Source: Pleurodeles waltl (lineage: Eukaryota; Chordata; Amphibia; Caudata; Salamandridae). From it: a stretch of 64,000 bases of DNA. A model generated the notes under the pieces. The model ran no database searches. It was not told where the DNA came from and was given only the letters and a program-made list of their open reading frames with translations. A program made the translations under genes and the position numbers. The first letter of the stretch is position 1; each line of letters begins with the position of its first letter. This document shows positions 1-11,119 of this stretch, one piece after another. The stretch covers positions 1,309,827,324 to 1,309,891,323 of the forward strand of contig NC_090444.1 of the NCBI RefSeq assembly GCF_031143425.1, written 5' to 3'.

Positions 1-944
1 ACGTGTCCTGGGGACGGAGGTATGGGCCCCCTGGGTGGGTGCTGTGCTGGTGTTTTCAGAGGGGGCAAGCTCTGTGGTGGCCTGTGCCAGTGTGGGGGAA
101 CCGACTGTCCTGAGGTCCCCGATGGGCCGGGCTGGTCATCTAGATCTAGTTGGACAGAGCTGCTGTCATCACTGTGGGCCTCTTCTGTTGGTGGTATGAA
201 CATGTGTGAACTCTCCTGTCCGGTGACGTTGGGTAGGGGTTCTGCAGCAGTATAAAAGGATGTTTATTACATCTGTGTGTGCCATGGTGTGCAATGGGTG
301 GGTGACTGTGTACCCCAGTGCTTGCATTCCTGTGTGGGACCTTGTGTGATGATGGTTTAGGTGGGTGTATAGGTATGTGCAGTGGCCATGCTTTAGTGAT
401 GGGTGTCCATGCTTTGTTGTTGCATGCAGGGCTTTGTGGTGGGATGTGTGGTTTGTGATGTTGGGACATTTGTGAGGAGTTAGAGTGATCGGGTGAGGGT
501 GAGGGTGGGGGTATGTGATGGCATGCAGGTAGGGTGGGGGATGTAATAGTTAAGATTTAACTTACCAGAGTCCATTCCTCCAGCTACTCCTGCGAGGCCC
601 TCAGGATGCAGAATCGCCAAGACCTGCTCTTCCCATGTTGTTAGTTGTGGGGGAGGAGGTGGGGGTCCGCCTCCAGTCCGCTGAACCGCAAGGTGGTGTC
701 TTGAGACCACGGAACGCACCTTCCCTCGTAGGTCATTCCACCTCTTCCTGATATCCTCCCGATTTCTTGGGTGCTGTCCCACTGTGTTGACCCTGTCCAC
801 TATTCTTCGCCATAGCTACATCTTCCTTGCAATGGAGGTGTGCTGCACCTGTGATCCGAATAGCTGTGGCTCTACCCGGACGATATCCTCCACAATGACC
901 CTGAGCTCCTCCTCCGAGAACCTGGGGTGTCTTTGCTGTGCCAT
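1..944 (-). pseudogene. Harbinger SANT/Myb-like protein (gene B) of H1, 3'-partial
   Basis: The gene reads leftwards. Exon 1 (944 to 566) encodes a SANT/Myb-like domain of the type in NAIF1 and MSANTD proteins, with a RFSEEEL start and a DIRKRWNDLR recognition helix, then a proline-rich linker ending at a GTAAGT donor (565). Exon 2 begins at 241 after a CTGCAG acceptor, carries an acidic DDSSSVQLDLDD stretch and runs off the window. An in-frame TAG lies inside the SANT domain (after HTSIARKM), so the copy is broken. In Harbinger elements the Myb-like protein binds subterminal sites and brings the transposase to the nucleus (family knowledge). Its exon structure matches gene B of H2. Confidence 0.75.
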
Positions 945-1512
945 GGGGTGGTGTAGGTGATGTGTGGGGTGGTGTGTGGGGTGATAAGTGTGCTGATATA
1001 TAGTGGTGTGTAGTGTGAGGTGCGTAGAAGTTATGTGGGTGATGGTGTTGTGTGCCTGTGGATGCTAGTATTGTTGATGGTGGTGTCTCTCTCTGGCCTT
1101 CTCTCAGTAATTGTTGACGTACGGGTTTGTGGGTGATGTGGGTGTGTGTTTTATATTGTATTGGGTATGTGGGAGTGATGTGTGTATGTGTATCAGGTGT
1201 GTGTATTTTGAATTGTCCAATGTGGCAGTGTTTTGTATCTGTGTGTGTATTTTGAGTGCAGCGGTGTGTACCGCCAATGGTTTACCGCGGTTGAAAGACC
1301 ACCGCGTGGATTTGTGGGTCGTGATAGTGTGGGCGTATTTCTGTTGGCGTGACAGTGGAGGTTTTGTTATCGCCAGTTTATCACTGACCTTTGGTGTGGC
1401 GGACTTGTGTGGGACATAATAGCTGTGGCGGATTTCTGTGGCTGCGGCGGTTTGTTGGCGGTCTTCTGCACAGCGGTAAGCGGCTTTTACCGCCAATATT
1501 TTAATGACCGCC
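945..1512. other. H1 right subterminal region
   Basis: Non-coding region upstream of gene B. It is GT-rich, with several short GCGG/CCGC-containing words near the terminus (1,265-1,512). The same arrangement occurs in H2 at 18,488-19,087. It probably holds the promoter of gene B and transposase binding sites; this is inferred from position only. Confidence 0.5.
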
Positions 1513-1944
1513 TAAGTGTTAAAATTCTAGATGTCACATTATATGTGCATAGTAAGTCCCTTAATACAACCCCTATTGTGTTCCAGAAAACGTTCAGATT
1601 ATTTTCTTGTCCTCATGCAAAAACATCATGTTTGATATTGAAAACATCATTCTAGAAGGTTCTTATATTCCTAATCAATGTGTAACATTTCATTATTAGG
1701 TTCATTGAGAAGTTGCATTAATCATTCTTGATTCCGTCCCAGGTAACCAGACGTCTTGAGGCCTAGTTATTTAGTCCATGCTTAAGTTATCCATGGTTAC
1801 AGTATGACAATGCTTAGAATCATAGTCTAGTAAAGATTAATATAATATAATCTTGATATTGTGTGTTTTAGCCTTTTGCTTCCTACAGGTCTCTTTCCCA
1901 GCTGTTCCCTACCTAATTCCCTTTTCCCACTTGGACTCTCTTAG
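1513..1944 (+). repeat. Gypsy-B 5' LTR, fragment 1
   Basis: This piece matches 33,222-33,655 of the gypsy-B 3' LTR almost continuously. It is cut on the left by H1 (target TAA, 1,513-1,515) and on the right by element X. The LTR resumes at 25,183. The nine bases CTCTCTTAG at 1,936-1,944 recur at 25,174-25,182 as the target duplication of X. Confidence 0.85.
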
Positions 1945-1971
1945 GGGAAACGCCCTCTACGCCGACTCCTA

Positions 1972-2033
1972 AACAACGAAGTCCTGGTTAACAAAAGCGG
2001 AACAACGCTATCCTTAACCACGACTTCGTTGTT
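1972..2033. repeat. Palindrome in left arm of element X
   Basis: The outer 20 bases on each side are inverted copies with one mismatch (AACAACGAAGTC... and ...GACTTCGTTGTT). The centre contains another AACAACG word. This could extrude as a hairpin. Confidence 0.75.
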
Positions 2034-2329
2034 TTGTGCCTTAATGTCAACACCAGGGCAGGTCGCGCTCTATTGGCGACTAGAATGCAAAAACCCAGCA
2101 CTCTCAAAACAACGTAATTTATGCATTGTGCTGATTTGTTGTTGTTTAACCTTTTGCATTGCAGAGTTTAATCCTGAAGACTTATTTTTAATGTGTTTAC
2201 AAATACTGTTCATTTGCAATGTCTTGCTGCAGGCTTTCATAATGTGTTAGGGTGTGGTCCCTTTCCAGGGCCTTCCAGAGACTTTCCCTGCAGCATGCCT
2301 GGGTGTGGTTGTAGGCTGGGCCAAGACTC

Positions 2330-2369
2330 TATAAAAGGGAGCCAGCCCAACTCCAAGTGCTCACTATTC
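2330..2369 (+). promoter_or_regulatory. LTR1 TATA box, predicted start site and self-primer
   Basis: TATAAAAG (2,330-2,337) lies 29 bases upstream of GCTCACTATTC (2,359-2,369). That 11-mer is the exact reverse complement of the 11 bases following the LTR (3,734-3,744). A transcript starting at 2,359 could therefore fold its own 5' end onto the primer site, as known for Tf1 and proposed for sushi elements. Spacing is identical in LTR2 and LTR3. Confidence 0.75.
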
Positions 2370-2554
2370 AGAGGTCCCAATTTAGAGCAGCAGCTACTTC
2401 CTGAACTCCTGTCCCAGTGGCCTATTTGATCTTCCAGGCCTCTGCCCTTCATTCTTGCTTGTTCTGGGCGGTAAGATGGTGGTTGGGCTGACCTCCCGAC
2501 GCCGTTAACGAGAACTTTCATATTCTTGGCCTAATTCTTTAATGATTAACAGAT

Positions 2555-3060
2555 TACTTTGCGCGCATTTACATGGTGGCTTACTAATCGGCAAGACGCG
2601 CAATTCGTTTCATGCTGATTTAATCTTGTTATTCATTGCGCGCTACCATTTCTTGACATTTATATGGTGGCTTACGAATCGGCAAGACGCGAGATTCGTT
2701 TCATGATGATTTGACTTTGTTATTCATTGCGTGCTACTATTTCTTGACATTTACATGGTGGCTTAAGAATCAGCAAGAGACGCGCGATTCGTTTCATGAT
2801 GATTTGAGTTTGTTATTCATTGTGCGCTACCATTTCTTGACATTTACATGGTGGCTTAAGAATCGGCAAAAGACACGCGATTCCTTTCATGGTGATTTAA
2901 TCTTGTTATTCATTGCGCGCTGTTATTTCTTGGCATTTACATTGTGGCTTACGAATCGGCAAGACACGCGATTCGTTTAATGGTGATTGGACCTTGATAT
3001 TCATTGCGTGCTACCATTTCTTGACATTTTACATGGTGGCACTCGAATCGGCAAGACGCA
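2555..3060 (+). repeat. Tandem repeats of about 91 bp within LTR1
   Basis: Six imperfect units, each containing a start like CTACCATTTCTTGACATTTA and then a small palindrome CGAATCG-(about 10 nt)-CGATTCG. LTR2 has five units (8,700-9,130), LTR3 eight (23,130-23,830), and related arrays lie in the gypsy-B 3' LTR (32,520-33,110) and the solo LTR (26,880-27,400). Confidence 0.85.
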
Positions 3061-3733
3061 CGATTCTCTCGAGCTTAATTCATGTTGTTCATTGTATGCC
3101 ATTATTCTAAGACATTTATTAGGTAATATTCGAGATGACAAGTTGTGTGATTTGTTTCCTGAATCCATATTGTGTTATTCATGGTGCACAATCCTTTTAT
3201 GGTGTTTACTATATATATGAAAATCTGCAATGTGCGCAATTAGTGTTGAAACATTTCAAGAGAACACAGAAGACCAGAGTTTCTAGATGCAATATTGCAT
3301 GGTCCTAGTATGCATTCTCAAAAAAGGATTCATATGACTGGTTTAGAATTTATTCAGAATGTTTTTCCTGATTCTCATGTAAAGGAAAGTACTTGAATTT
3401 GAAAGTTTCATTTAATCCATCTTGATTCCCTTACAGGTATCCGGCCATCTTGAAACTTAGTCATTTTAAGCCTAATTCTTAGGTTGTTCATGTTTTCAGA
3501 ATGACTAGGCTTAGTCATAGTCTAGTATTGATTTCATGAGATGTAATTTTCATATTGTGTGTTTTAACCTTTTTCTTACTACAGGTCTCCTTCCCAGCTG
3601 TTCCCTTCCTAATCCCCTCTTCCCCTCTTGAACTCTCTTAGCCTCTGTGATTTATCTATCAGAGTCTTGGAGCTGTTCAGTGGTGGACATGTTGGGAACG
3701 TGCGCAGACCCCGAGGATCTGGTGACTCTGACA

Positions 3734-3744
3734 GAATAGTGAGC
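3734..3744 (+). other. Gypsy-A primer binding site (self-priming type), copy 1
   Basis: GAATAGTGAGC immediately follows the LTR and lacks the usual TGG start of a tRNA-primed site. It is exactly complementary to 2,359-2,369, the predicted 5' end of the transcript. Confidence 0.75.
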
Positions 3745-3784
3745 CTACGAATTATTATCCTCCTGGTTTGTGGATGTTCTCAGC

Positions 3785-4785
3785 ATGGCCACGTTGGACG
3801 AGTTAGTCAAGGCTATCACCCAGCTCCAGGCAGATGTGGTATCATCCAAAGAATTGACAACTAGCCTAGCTGAGAGAGTGAGTCTGTTACAAGATAAGGT
3901 AGAGAAGAAGGAACAAAGTCCCACAGGTGTGTCTTGGTCAGGTACTTCTTCTCAGACTTCTGGAAGTAATCCGACAAGCATTTCCCTCAATGTTCCTTCC
4001 GCAATTCCTTTAGCTCCCCCAGAACATTTTTCAGGTGACCCTTTGAAAGCGCAATCTTTCCTGGTTCAAGTGGAACTACACTTCACCTGTAGACCATACA
4101 TACTTTCCCAGATGCCCAGTCCAAAGTAGCTTTCTTGTTATCATATCTGTCTGGGGATGCAGCTACCTGGGCAATTCCTCTTGTGCGTGAAGATAGTCCC
4201 TTGTTGTACAACTGGAGAAATTTTGTTTGTGAGTTTGAGAGAGTTTTTGATCGTAGAACTGTAACACAGTCAGCAGATCGTGAATTATTAGATTTACGCC
4301 AAGGGAATCAGGACCTAGTGTCGTATTTAGCCAACTTTAACCGGCTGGTTGCCGAGACATCCTGGCCTGAAGAAAAACAAGCGGTTTTGTTTTACAAGGG
4401 ACTCAAAGAGGAACTAAAAGATATCTTAGCGCAAATTGACCCACAACCTACAGACTGTCAAGAATTAATAAACCTTGCCTTGAGGCTTGATCATCGTTTA
4501 TCAGAACGTAAAGGAATGCGCAAAAAGACTGAAAAATATTCATGGCGTGTTCATGATAACAGAGACTCAAGAACTCCAAAAGAAAGAACGCCGGAACCGA
4601 TGGAAATTGGAAGCATCAGAAGACCTTTGACCAAAGATGAAAAGGACCTACGCAGAAAAAATGGACAATGTCTTTATTGTGGGCGGAAGGGTCATTTTGC
4701 CAAAGATTGCCCAATCAAAACAAAGAGCAAGCAAGGTCCAGTTCAGAAGGTCGCAGCCAATGCACCAGTCGAGTTGGAAAACTAA
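3785..4785 (+). pseudogene. gag: Gag polyprotein, gypsy-A copy 1 (frameshifted)
   Basis: Starts at the ATG at 3,785 (MATLDELVKAITQL), with an N-terminal coiled-coil segment. A retrotransposon gag (capsid) domain follows, recognisable from PERFSGDP-like and TWAIPLV motifs and a SYLANFNRLVAETSW stretch. The end is a CCHC zinc knuckle, CLYCGRKGHFAKDC, near 4,669-4,710. Gag forms the particle and packages element RNA. Two extra bases near 4,095-4,101 (absent from copy 2) shift the frame, so the protein is broken there. The gag stop is at 4,783-4,785. Pol lies in the -1 frame and overlaps it. Confidence 0.88.
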
Positions 4786-7700
4786 AACACCCGAGATGCA
4801 GAGAAGGGTTGCTCTTGGGTGTCACCGTGGACCCTTCACAATCTAGACATCTTAAACTGGAAATAAGAGTTCAGGTGAAGAAAAAGATCTATTTCAAAAA
4901 AGCTCTAGTCAATTCTGGGGCTACTGGGAACTTTGTTGACGCCCAATTGATTCGTACATGGGGGATTCGATGTATTGAAAAGAAGACCCCAGAAATCATC
5001 CAGGCAGTCGATGGAAAACTCTTGACTGGAGGTCCAGTAACTCTTCAGACTATTCCCTTGTCGATGATTTGTGAAGATAAGAATCAAAGAAAGAAACATA
5101 AAGAGAAAATCATCCTTGACGTGATCCATGCTCCCCAATATGGGATTATCCTTGGCTTGCCATGGTTAACTCATCACAATCCAGAGATCAATTGGGCAGA
5201 ACGAAAAATCATGTTCTCATCTGCGCTATGTAAAGAACAATGTCTCCAAAAGATTCAAGTACCAAAAGTCTGCAACTCTTACATAGCTACTGCCGTGGAG
5301 AAAGAAATTCAGCTGCCCAAACAGTATTCATCTTACAAAGATGTATTTGATGAGAAAGGAGCAGAGATCCTACCTCCTCATAGATCTTATGACTGTCAAA
5401 TTGATCTAGCCCCAGGTGCGATACTTCCCAACTGTCGTGTGTATGCCCTGTCAGAACATGAAAATCAACATTTACGAAAATACCTAGATCAATTTTTGGA
5501 GAATGGTTTCATTCGCTCATCTAATTCTCCTGCAGCTTCGCCTTTGTTTTTTGTTCCAAAAGCTAATGGAGAACTTCAAACGTGTATCGACTATAGGGGA
5601 TTGAACAAAGTCACCATCAAGAATAAATATCCTTTACCCCTAAATCCGGTCTTATGTGAACAAGTAAAGAGAGCAAAAATCTACACGAAGCTTGACCTTC
5701 GAGGTGCTTATCATTTGGTCAGAATGAGAGAGGCTGACGAATGGAAAACAGCGTACAAGACAAGATCTGGCATTTTTTAATACACCGTCATGCCTTTTGG
5801 TCTGTGTAATGCTCCAGCAGCATTTCAATTTTTCTTGAATGACGTTCTTAGAGAGTACCTCGACATATTTGCCATAGTATACATCAATGACATTTTGATC
5901 TACTCAGACAATGAAAACGAACATGTCCAACATGTCAAGAAAATTCTTGCGGCCCTTCGAAAGCACCATTTGTATTGCAAACTAACCAAGTGGGAGATTC
6001 ATGTTACCACAGTTGAGTTTTTAGGGGTTATTCTTACCCCTCAAGGTATGGTGATGGCAGAAAAGAAAGTAAAAGCCGTATCTGACTGGCCCACCCTAAA
6101 GACTGTTCGTGATGTACAATGTTTCCTGGGGTTTACAAATTTTTACCGGAGGTTCATAAATCATTTCTCCCAGACAGTGGCTCCAATCACTAAGCTATTA
6201 AGAAAGAAAGAAAAGTTTGAATGGTCCCCAGAATCTGACCAAGCCTTCCCTACTTTGAAGGAAGATTTCTCCACTGCCCCAGTCTTGACTCATCCTGGTG
6301 CGAATCGACCTTTCATAGTGGAAGCTGATGCTTCAGATGTAGCAATAGGAGCCGTCTTATCGCAACAAAATAAAGACACTGGTCAACTCCATCCTGTAGC
6401 TTATATGTCTCAGAAGTTGAACGAAGCCGAACAGAACTATGTCATTGCTGAAAAAGAACTTCTGTCGATTTGTGACGCCTTTAAAGAATGGAGACATCAT
6501 TTGTTGGGTGGCAAATACACTGTCACAGTATATACTGATCATCGTAATCTTCAATTCATGAGTTCCGCCAGACTTTTGACTCCTCGGCAATTACGCTGGA
6601 TGCTGTTTTTTGCCGAATTTGATTTTGTAGTAACCTTCCGGCCTGGTAAAGATAATCGCAAAGCGGACGCCTTGTCCCGACAAGAGTCTACCACGTTGCC
6701 TGCATTTTAAGCCTCCAGAGCTATCATTGCTCCTGACAAGGTTCTATGTATCATAAAAACTGAAGATTTCTTTGAAGAAATTCGTAACTCTTTCACTGTT
6801 GAGAAATGGCAAACATGGGCCCAAGCAGACCCCAAAAGGTCAATCAAGCAAGGACTACCCTTTCACAACGCTCGTTTGTTCGTACCCACTACCAAACTTC
6901 GCAAGATAGTGTTTCATTGGTTGCATGTTATTCCTACGGCAGGTCACCCAGGTACTCCTAAAACTCTTGAACTGATCCAACGCTATTTTTGGTGGCCTAC
7001 CCTAACAAAAGATGTAAAAGCAATGGTAAACAACTGCGAAGTCTGTGCTCGCACTAAAACAAGTCATTAAAAACCAAAAGGGTTGTTACATCCACTTCCA
7101 ACCCCAAGTCCTCCATGGGAACACATTTCTTTAGACTTTATTACCGGTCTGCCAGTGGTTCAGCAGCATTCAGTAATTCTGGTGGTAGTAGATAGTCTCA
7201 CGAAATATGGACATTTCATTAACTGTAAGAAATTGCCCACTTCTAGTGAATTAGCAAATATTTTACTGAACAGAGTGGTTCGTTATCATGGACTGCCTAA
7301 AGTTATCCTCTCCAATCGGGGGTCGCAATTTGCCTCCAATTTCTGGAAGAAATGGTGTAAAACACTCCAAGTGACATCTACACTATCTACTAGTCACCAT
7401 CCTCAAACAGATGGTCAAACGGAGAGACTAAATGAGACTTTGAAACAATATCTACGTGCATATGCTGAAAAGGCACTTCATTCTTGGACATCTATGCTCT
7501 GGTTAGCTGAGTTAGCCTACAATAACTCATTCCACACTTCTAATGGCGTTACACCCTTTTTTGGTTTATTTGGCTATCATCCTGACACCTTGCCCATCAC
7601 AATTCCTCAAGAAAGTTCTCTTACTCAAGCTGTGTCAGAAACCATTCAGCATTTGCATCAAATCCAGAAACTGATTCAACAGCATTTATTAAAAGCCAAA

Positions 7701-8261
7701 CAAAAATACAAAAGGCATTATGACAAGAAACATTGTGAGGGACCGCAATATCAACCAGGTGACAAAGTGTGGCTTTCCACAAAACATATAGATTTCATGA
7801 AGAAGCACATGTTTAACCCCAAATTCATAGGTCCTTACACTGTCCTCCAGGAAATCAATCCGGTGACCTATAAACTACAATTGCCCAGATCCTTACAGAT
7901 TCATCCAGTGTTCCACACTTCCCTCTTGAAGAAGGCAGTCCAAAAGGTCCATCCTCATCCAACTCCTGTTCTAGTACAAGGGGAAGAAGAATACAAAGTT
8001 AAGAAAGTGTTGGATTCTAAACTGAGAGGGCGTAATCTATGGTACTTAATCTCATGGAAAGGTTATGGTCCTGAAAGTAACTCATGGGTTTCTGCATCTG
8101 ATGTTCATGCTCCAGTACTTGTGAGACGCTTTCATCGTCTTAATCCAGGCAAACCAGGCCCTAGAGCGCGTCTGGGAGAGGGGAGTACTGTCAACACCAG
8201 GGCAGTGCGCGCTCTATTGGCGACTAGAATGCAAAAACCCAGCACTCTCAAAACAACGTAA
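4668..8261 (+). pseudogene. pol: Pol polyprotein, gypsy-A copy 1 (three nonsense codons)
   Basis: One reading frame, -1 to gag, spans protease, reverse transcriptase (MPFGLCNAPAAFQ near 5,790), RNase H (TDHRNLQ), integrase (zinc motif near 6,915-7,060; QTERLN near 7,420) and a chromodomain (WYLISWKGYGPESNSWV near 8,040). There are no frameshifts, but nonsense codons occur at 5,778-5,780, 6,708-6,710 and 7,068-7,070. Three catalytic aspartates are asparagine here. These are protease DSG (AAT at 4,911), reverse transcriptase YIDD, which reads YIND (AAT at 5,886), and integrase SDRGSQF (AAT at 7,314). Copy 2 keeps GAT at all three. The frame ends 73 bases inside LTR2. Confidence 0.9.
8174..8188 (+). 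other. Polypurine tract before LTR2
   Basis: GGGAGAGGGGAGTAC lies directly upstream of the LTR2 start and is expected to prime plus-strand synthesis. The same tract precedes LTR3, and a variant precedes the gypsy-B 3' LTR (31,946-31,960). Confidence 0.7.
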
Positions 8262-9813
8262 TTTATGCATTGTGCTGATATGTTGTTGTTTAACCTTTTG
8301 CATTGCAGAGTTTAATCCTGAAGACTTATTTTTAATGTGTTTACAAATACTGTTCATTTGCAATGTATTGCTGCAGGCTTTCAGAGTGTGTTAGGGTGTG
8401 GTCCATTTCCAGGGCCTTCCAGAGACTTTCCCTGCAGCATGCCTGGGTGTGGTTGTGGGCTGGGCCAAGACTCTATAAAAGGGAGCCAGCCCAGCTCCAA
8501 GTGCTCACTATTCAGAGGTCCCGGTGCAGAGCAGCAGCTACTTCCTGAGCTCCTGTCCCGGTGGCCTATTTGATCTTCCAGGCCTCTGCCCTTCATTTTT
8601 CATTGGTGATCCTTGTTCTGGGCGGTAAGACGGTGGTTGGGCTGACCTCCCGACGCCGTTATCGAGAACTTTCATATGCTTGGCCTAATTCTTTAATGAT
8701 TAACAGATTACTTTGCGCGCTACCATTTCTTGACATTTATATGGTGGCTTACGAATCGGCAAGACGCGCGATTCGTTTCATGATGATTTGACTTTGTTAT
8801 TCATTGCGCGCTACCATTTCTTGACATTTGTATGGTGGCTTGCGAATGGGCAAGACGCGCGATTCGTTTCATGATGATTTGACTTTGTTATTCATTGCGC
8901 GCTACCATTTCTTGACATTTACATGGTGGCTTAAGAATCGGCAAAAGACGCGCAATTCGTTTCATGGTGCTTTAATCTTGTTATTCATTGCACGCTGTTA
9001 TTTCTTGGCATTTACATCGTGGCTTACGGATCGGCAAGACGCGCAATTCGTTTCATGGTGATTTAACCTTGATATGCATTGCGTGCTACCATTTCTTGAC
9101 ATTTTACATGGTGGCACTCGAATCAGCAAGACGCACGATTCTCTCTCCGAGCTTAATTCATGTTGTTCATTGTATGCCATTATTCTAAGACATTTATTAG
9201 GTAATATTCGAGATGACAAGTTGTGTGATTTGTTTCCTGAATCCATATTGTGTTATTCATGGTGCACAATCTTTTTATGCTGTTTACTATATATATGAAA
9301 ATCTGCAATGTGCGCAATTCGTGTTGAAACATTTCAAGAGAACACAGAAGACCAGAGTTTCTAGATGCAATATTGCATGGTCCTAGTATGCATTCTCAAA
9401 AAAGGATTCATACGACTGGTTTAGAATTTATTCAGAATGTTTTTCCTGATTCTCATGTAAAGGAAAGTACTTGAATTTGAAAGTTTCATTTAATCCATCT
9501 TGATTCCCTTACAGGTATCTGGCCATCTTGAAACGTAGTCATTTTGAACCTAATTCTTAGGTTGTTCATATTTTCAGAATGACTAGGCTTAGAGTCATAG
9601 TCTAGTATTGATTTCATGAGATGTAATTTTCATATTGTGTGTTTTAACCTTTTTCTTACTACAGGTCACCTTCCCAGCTGTTCCCTTCCTAATCCCCTCT
9701 TTCCCTCTTGAACTCTCTTAGCCGCTGTGATTTATCTATCAGAGTCTTGGAGCTGTTCAGTGGTGGACGTGTTGGGAACGTGCGCAGACCCCGCGGATCT
9801 GGTGACTCTGACA
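8189..9813 (+). repeat. Gypsy-A LTR2, central LTR of the array
   Basis: Starts TGTCAACACCAGGGCAG and ends CTCTGACA; 1,625 bp with five tandem units. It serves as 3' LTR of copy 1 and 5' LTR of copy 2, with no unique sequence between them. This is the signature of LTR-LTR recombination or of concatemer integration. Confidence 0.88.
8474..8513 (+). promoter_or_regulatory. LTR2 TATA box and self-primer
   Basis: TATAAAAG at 8,474-8,481, and GCTCACTATTC at 8,503-8,513, complementary to the primer site at 9,814-9,824. Confidence 0.72.
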
Positions 9814-9824
9814 GAATAGTGAGC
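9814..9824 (+). other. Gypsy-A primer binding site, copy 2
   Basis: GAATAGTGAGC directly after LTR2, identical to the site after LTR1 and complementary to 8,503-8,513. Confidence 0.72.
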
Positions 9825-9864
9825 CTACGAATTATTATCCTCCTGGTTTGTGGATGTTCTCAGC

Positions 9865-10704
9865 ATGGCCACGCTGGACGAGTTAGTCAAGGCTATCACC
9901 CAGCTCAAGGCAGAGGTGGTATCATCCAAAGAATTGACAACTAACCTAGCTGAGAGAGTGAGTCAGGTGTGTCTTGGCCAGGTACTTCTTCTCAGACTTC
10001 TGGAAGTAATCCGACAAGCATTTCCCTCAATGCCCCTTCCGCAATTCCTTTAGCTCCCCCAGAACGTTTTTCAGGTGACCCTTTGAAAGCGCAATATTTC
10101 CTGGTTCAAGTGGAACTACACTTCACCTGTAGACCACATACTTTCCCAGATGCCCAGTCCAAAGTAGCTTTCTTGTTATCATATCTGTCTGGGGATGCAG
10201 CTACCTGGGCAATTCCTCTTGTGCGTAAAGATAGTCCCTTGTTGTACAACTGGAGAAATTTTGTTCGTGAGTTTGAGAGAGTTTTTGATCGTAGAACTGT
10301 AACACAGTCAGCAGATCGTGAATTATTAGATTTACGCCAAGGGGATCAGGACCTAGTGTCGTATTTAGCCAACTTTAACTGGCTGGTTGCCGAGACATCC
10401 TGGCCTGAAGAAAAACAAGCGGTCTTGTTTTACAAGGGACTCAAAGAGGAACTAAAAGATATCTTAGCGCAAATTGACCCACAACCTACAGACTGTCAAG
10501 AATTAATAAACCTTGCTTTGAGGCTTGATCATCGTTTATCAGAACATAAAGGAATGCGCAAAAAGACTGAAAAATATTCATGGCGTGTTCATGATAACAG
10601 AGACTCAAGAACTCCGAAAGAAAGAACGCCGGAACCGATGGAAATTGGAACCATCAGAAGACCTTTGACCAAAGATGAAAAGGACCTACGCAGAAAAAAT
10701 GGAC
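9865..10704 (+). pseudogene. gag: Gag, gypsy-A copy 2, interrupted by Harbinger H2
   Basis: ATG at 9,865 starts the same gag as copy 1. A deletion of about 40 bases near 9,965 removes part of the coiled coil and shifts the frame. The capsid domain then reads on to 10,704, where H2 is inserted just before the zinc knuckle. The knuckle and gag end resume at 19,088-19,206. The capsid part lacks the 2-base insertion of copy 1, so the two copies carry different private lesions. Confidence 0.87.
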
Positions 10705-11036
10705 TATGGGGGTCATTACAACCCTGGCGGACGGTGTTAAATCGGCGATAAGACCGCCAACAGGCCGGCGGTAAAATTTTTGGAATTACGACCGTGGCGG
10801 AAACCGCCAACAAAGACAGCCACTTTAACACTCCGACCGCCACAGCGGTAGAAACAAACAGCGGGGCGGTCACTGCCAACAGACAGGCGGAGGACAATGT
10901 ACCGCCCACACTATTATGACAGGCCAATCCGCCACCTTTTCCGGGGCAGATTCACTGCGGATAAAAACACGGCAGAAACAGGAATTTCGAAGGAAAAACG
11001 CTCACCTCTACACACTCCACGAGGAAGGAGGACACC

Positions 11037-11119
11037 ATGGAGCCGTAACTCCATATTCTACCTGCGATAGTCTTCCTGCTCCTGTACCAGGAGCACCAAC
11101 GCCGGCGGCGAAGACCACG
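11037..11119 (+). pseudogene. Predicted first coding exon of the H2 transposase
   Basis: From ATG (11,037) to a GTGAGT donor (11,120) is 83 nt. H3 has an 83-nt exon at the same relative place (53,327-53,409) that aligns codon by codon (M-x-P-x-L, then a leucine-rich run ending in LLL, then a basic or histidine-rich end). Splicing to the acceptor at 15,430 keeps the frame into the transposase. The fourth codon here is TAA (11,046-11,048) where H3 has ATC, so this exon is dead unless translation starts at 15,489. Predicted intron 1 is 4.3 kb. Confidence 0.6.

Larger units (their letters stand above)
1..1512 (+). mobile_element. PIF/Harbinger element H1, right-hand part
   Basis: This segment aligns along its length with 17,530-19,087 of Harbinger H2, including the antisense SANT gene and the right subterminal region. 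It ends at 1,512 in a terminal inverted repeat whose reverse complement begins GGCGGTCATTAAAATATTGG. The next bases are TAA, and an uninterrupted relative of the flanking LTR (near 33,222) reads acTAAgtg at this point, so the element inserted at a TAA target, as expected for PIF/Harbinger (3-bp TWA-type duplications). The left end and the transposase lie outside the window. Orientation is given as that of the expected transposase. Confidence 0.85.
2045..3733 (+). repeat. Gypsy-A LTR1
   Basis: The LTR begins TGTCAACACCAGGGCAG and ends CTCTGACA, directly followed by the primer site. It holds a TATA box and start site (2,330-2,369), a VNTR-like array of units of about 91 bp (2,555-3,060), and a region of weak T-rich sequence before the end. 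Length is 1,689 bp; the other two LTRs of the array differ mainly in repeat number. Confidence 0.88.

Noticed and set aside
3734..3760. A tRNA-type primer binding site
   Set aside because: No TGG start and no match to a common tRNA 3' end; the 11-nt complement to the transcript start explains it better.
4657..4786. A classic -1 slippery heptamer in the gag-pol overlap
   Set aside because: The pol frame is -1 to gag and overlaps it, but the GGAAAAC near 4,777 does not follow the X-XXY-YYZ rule, so no site is claimed.
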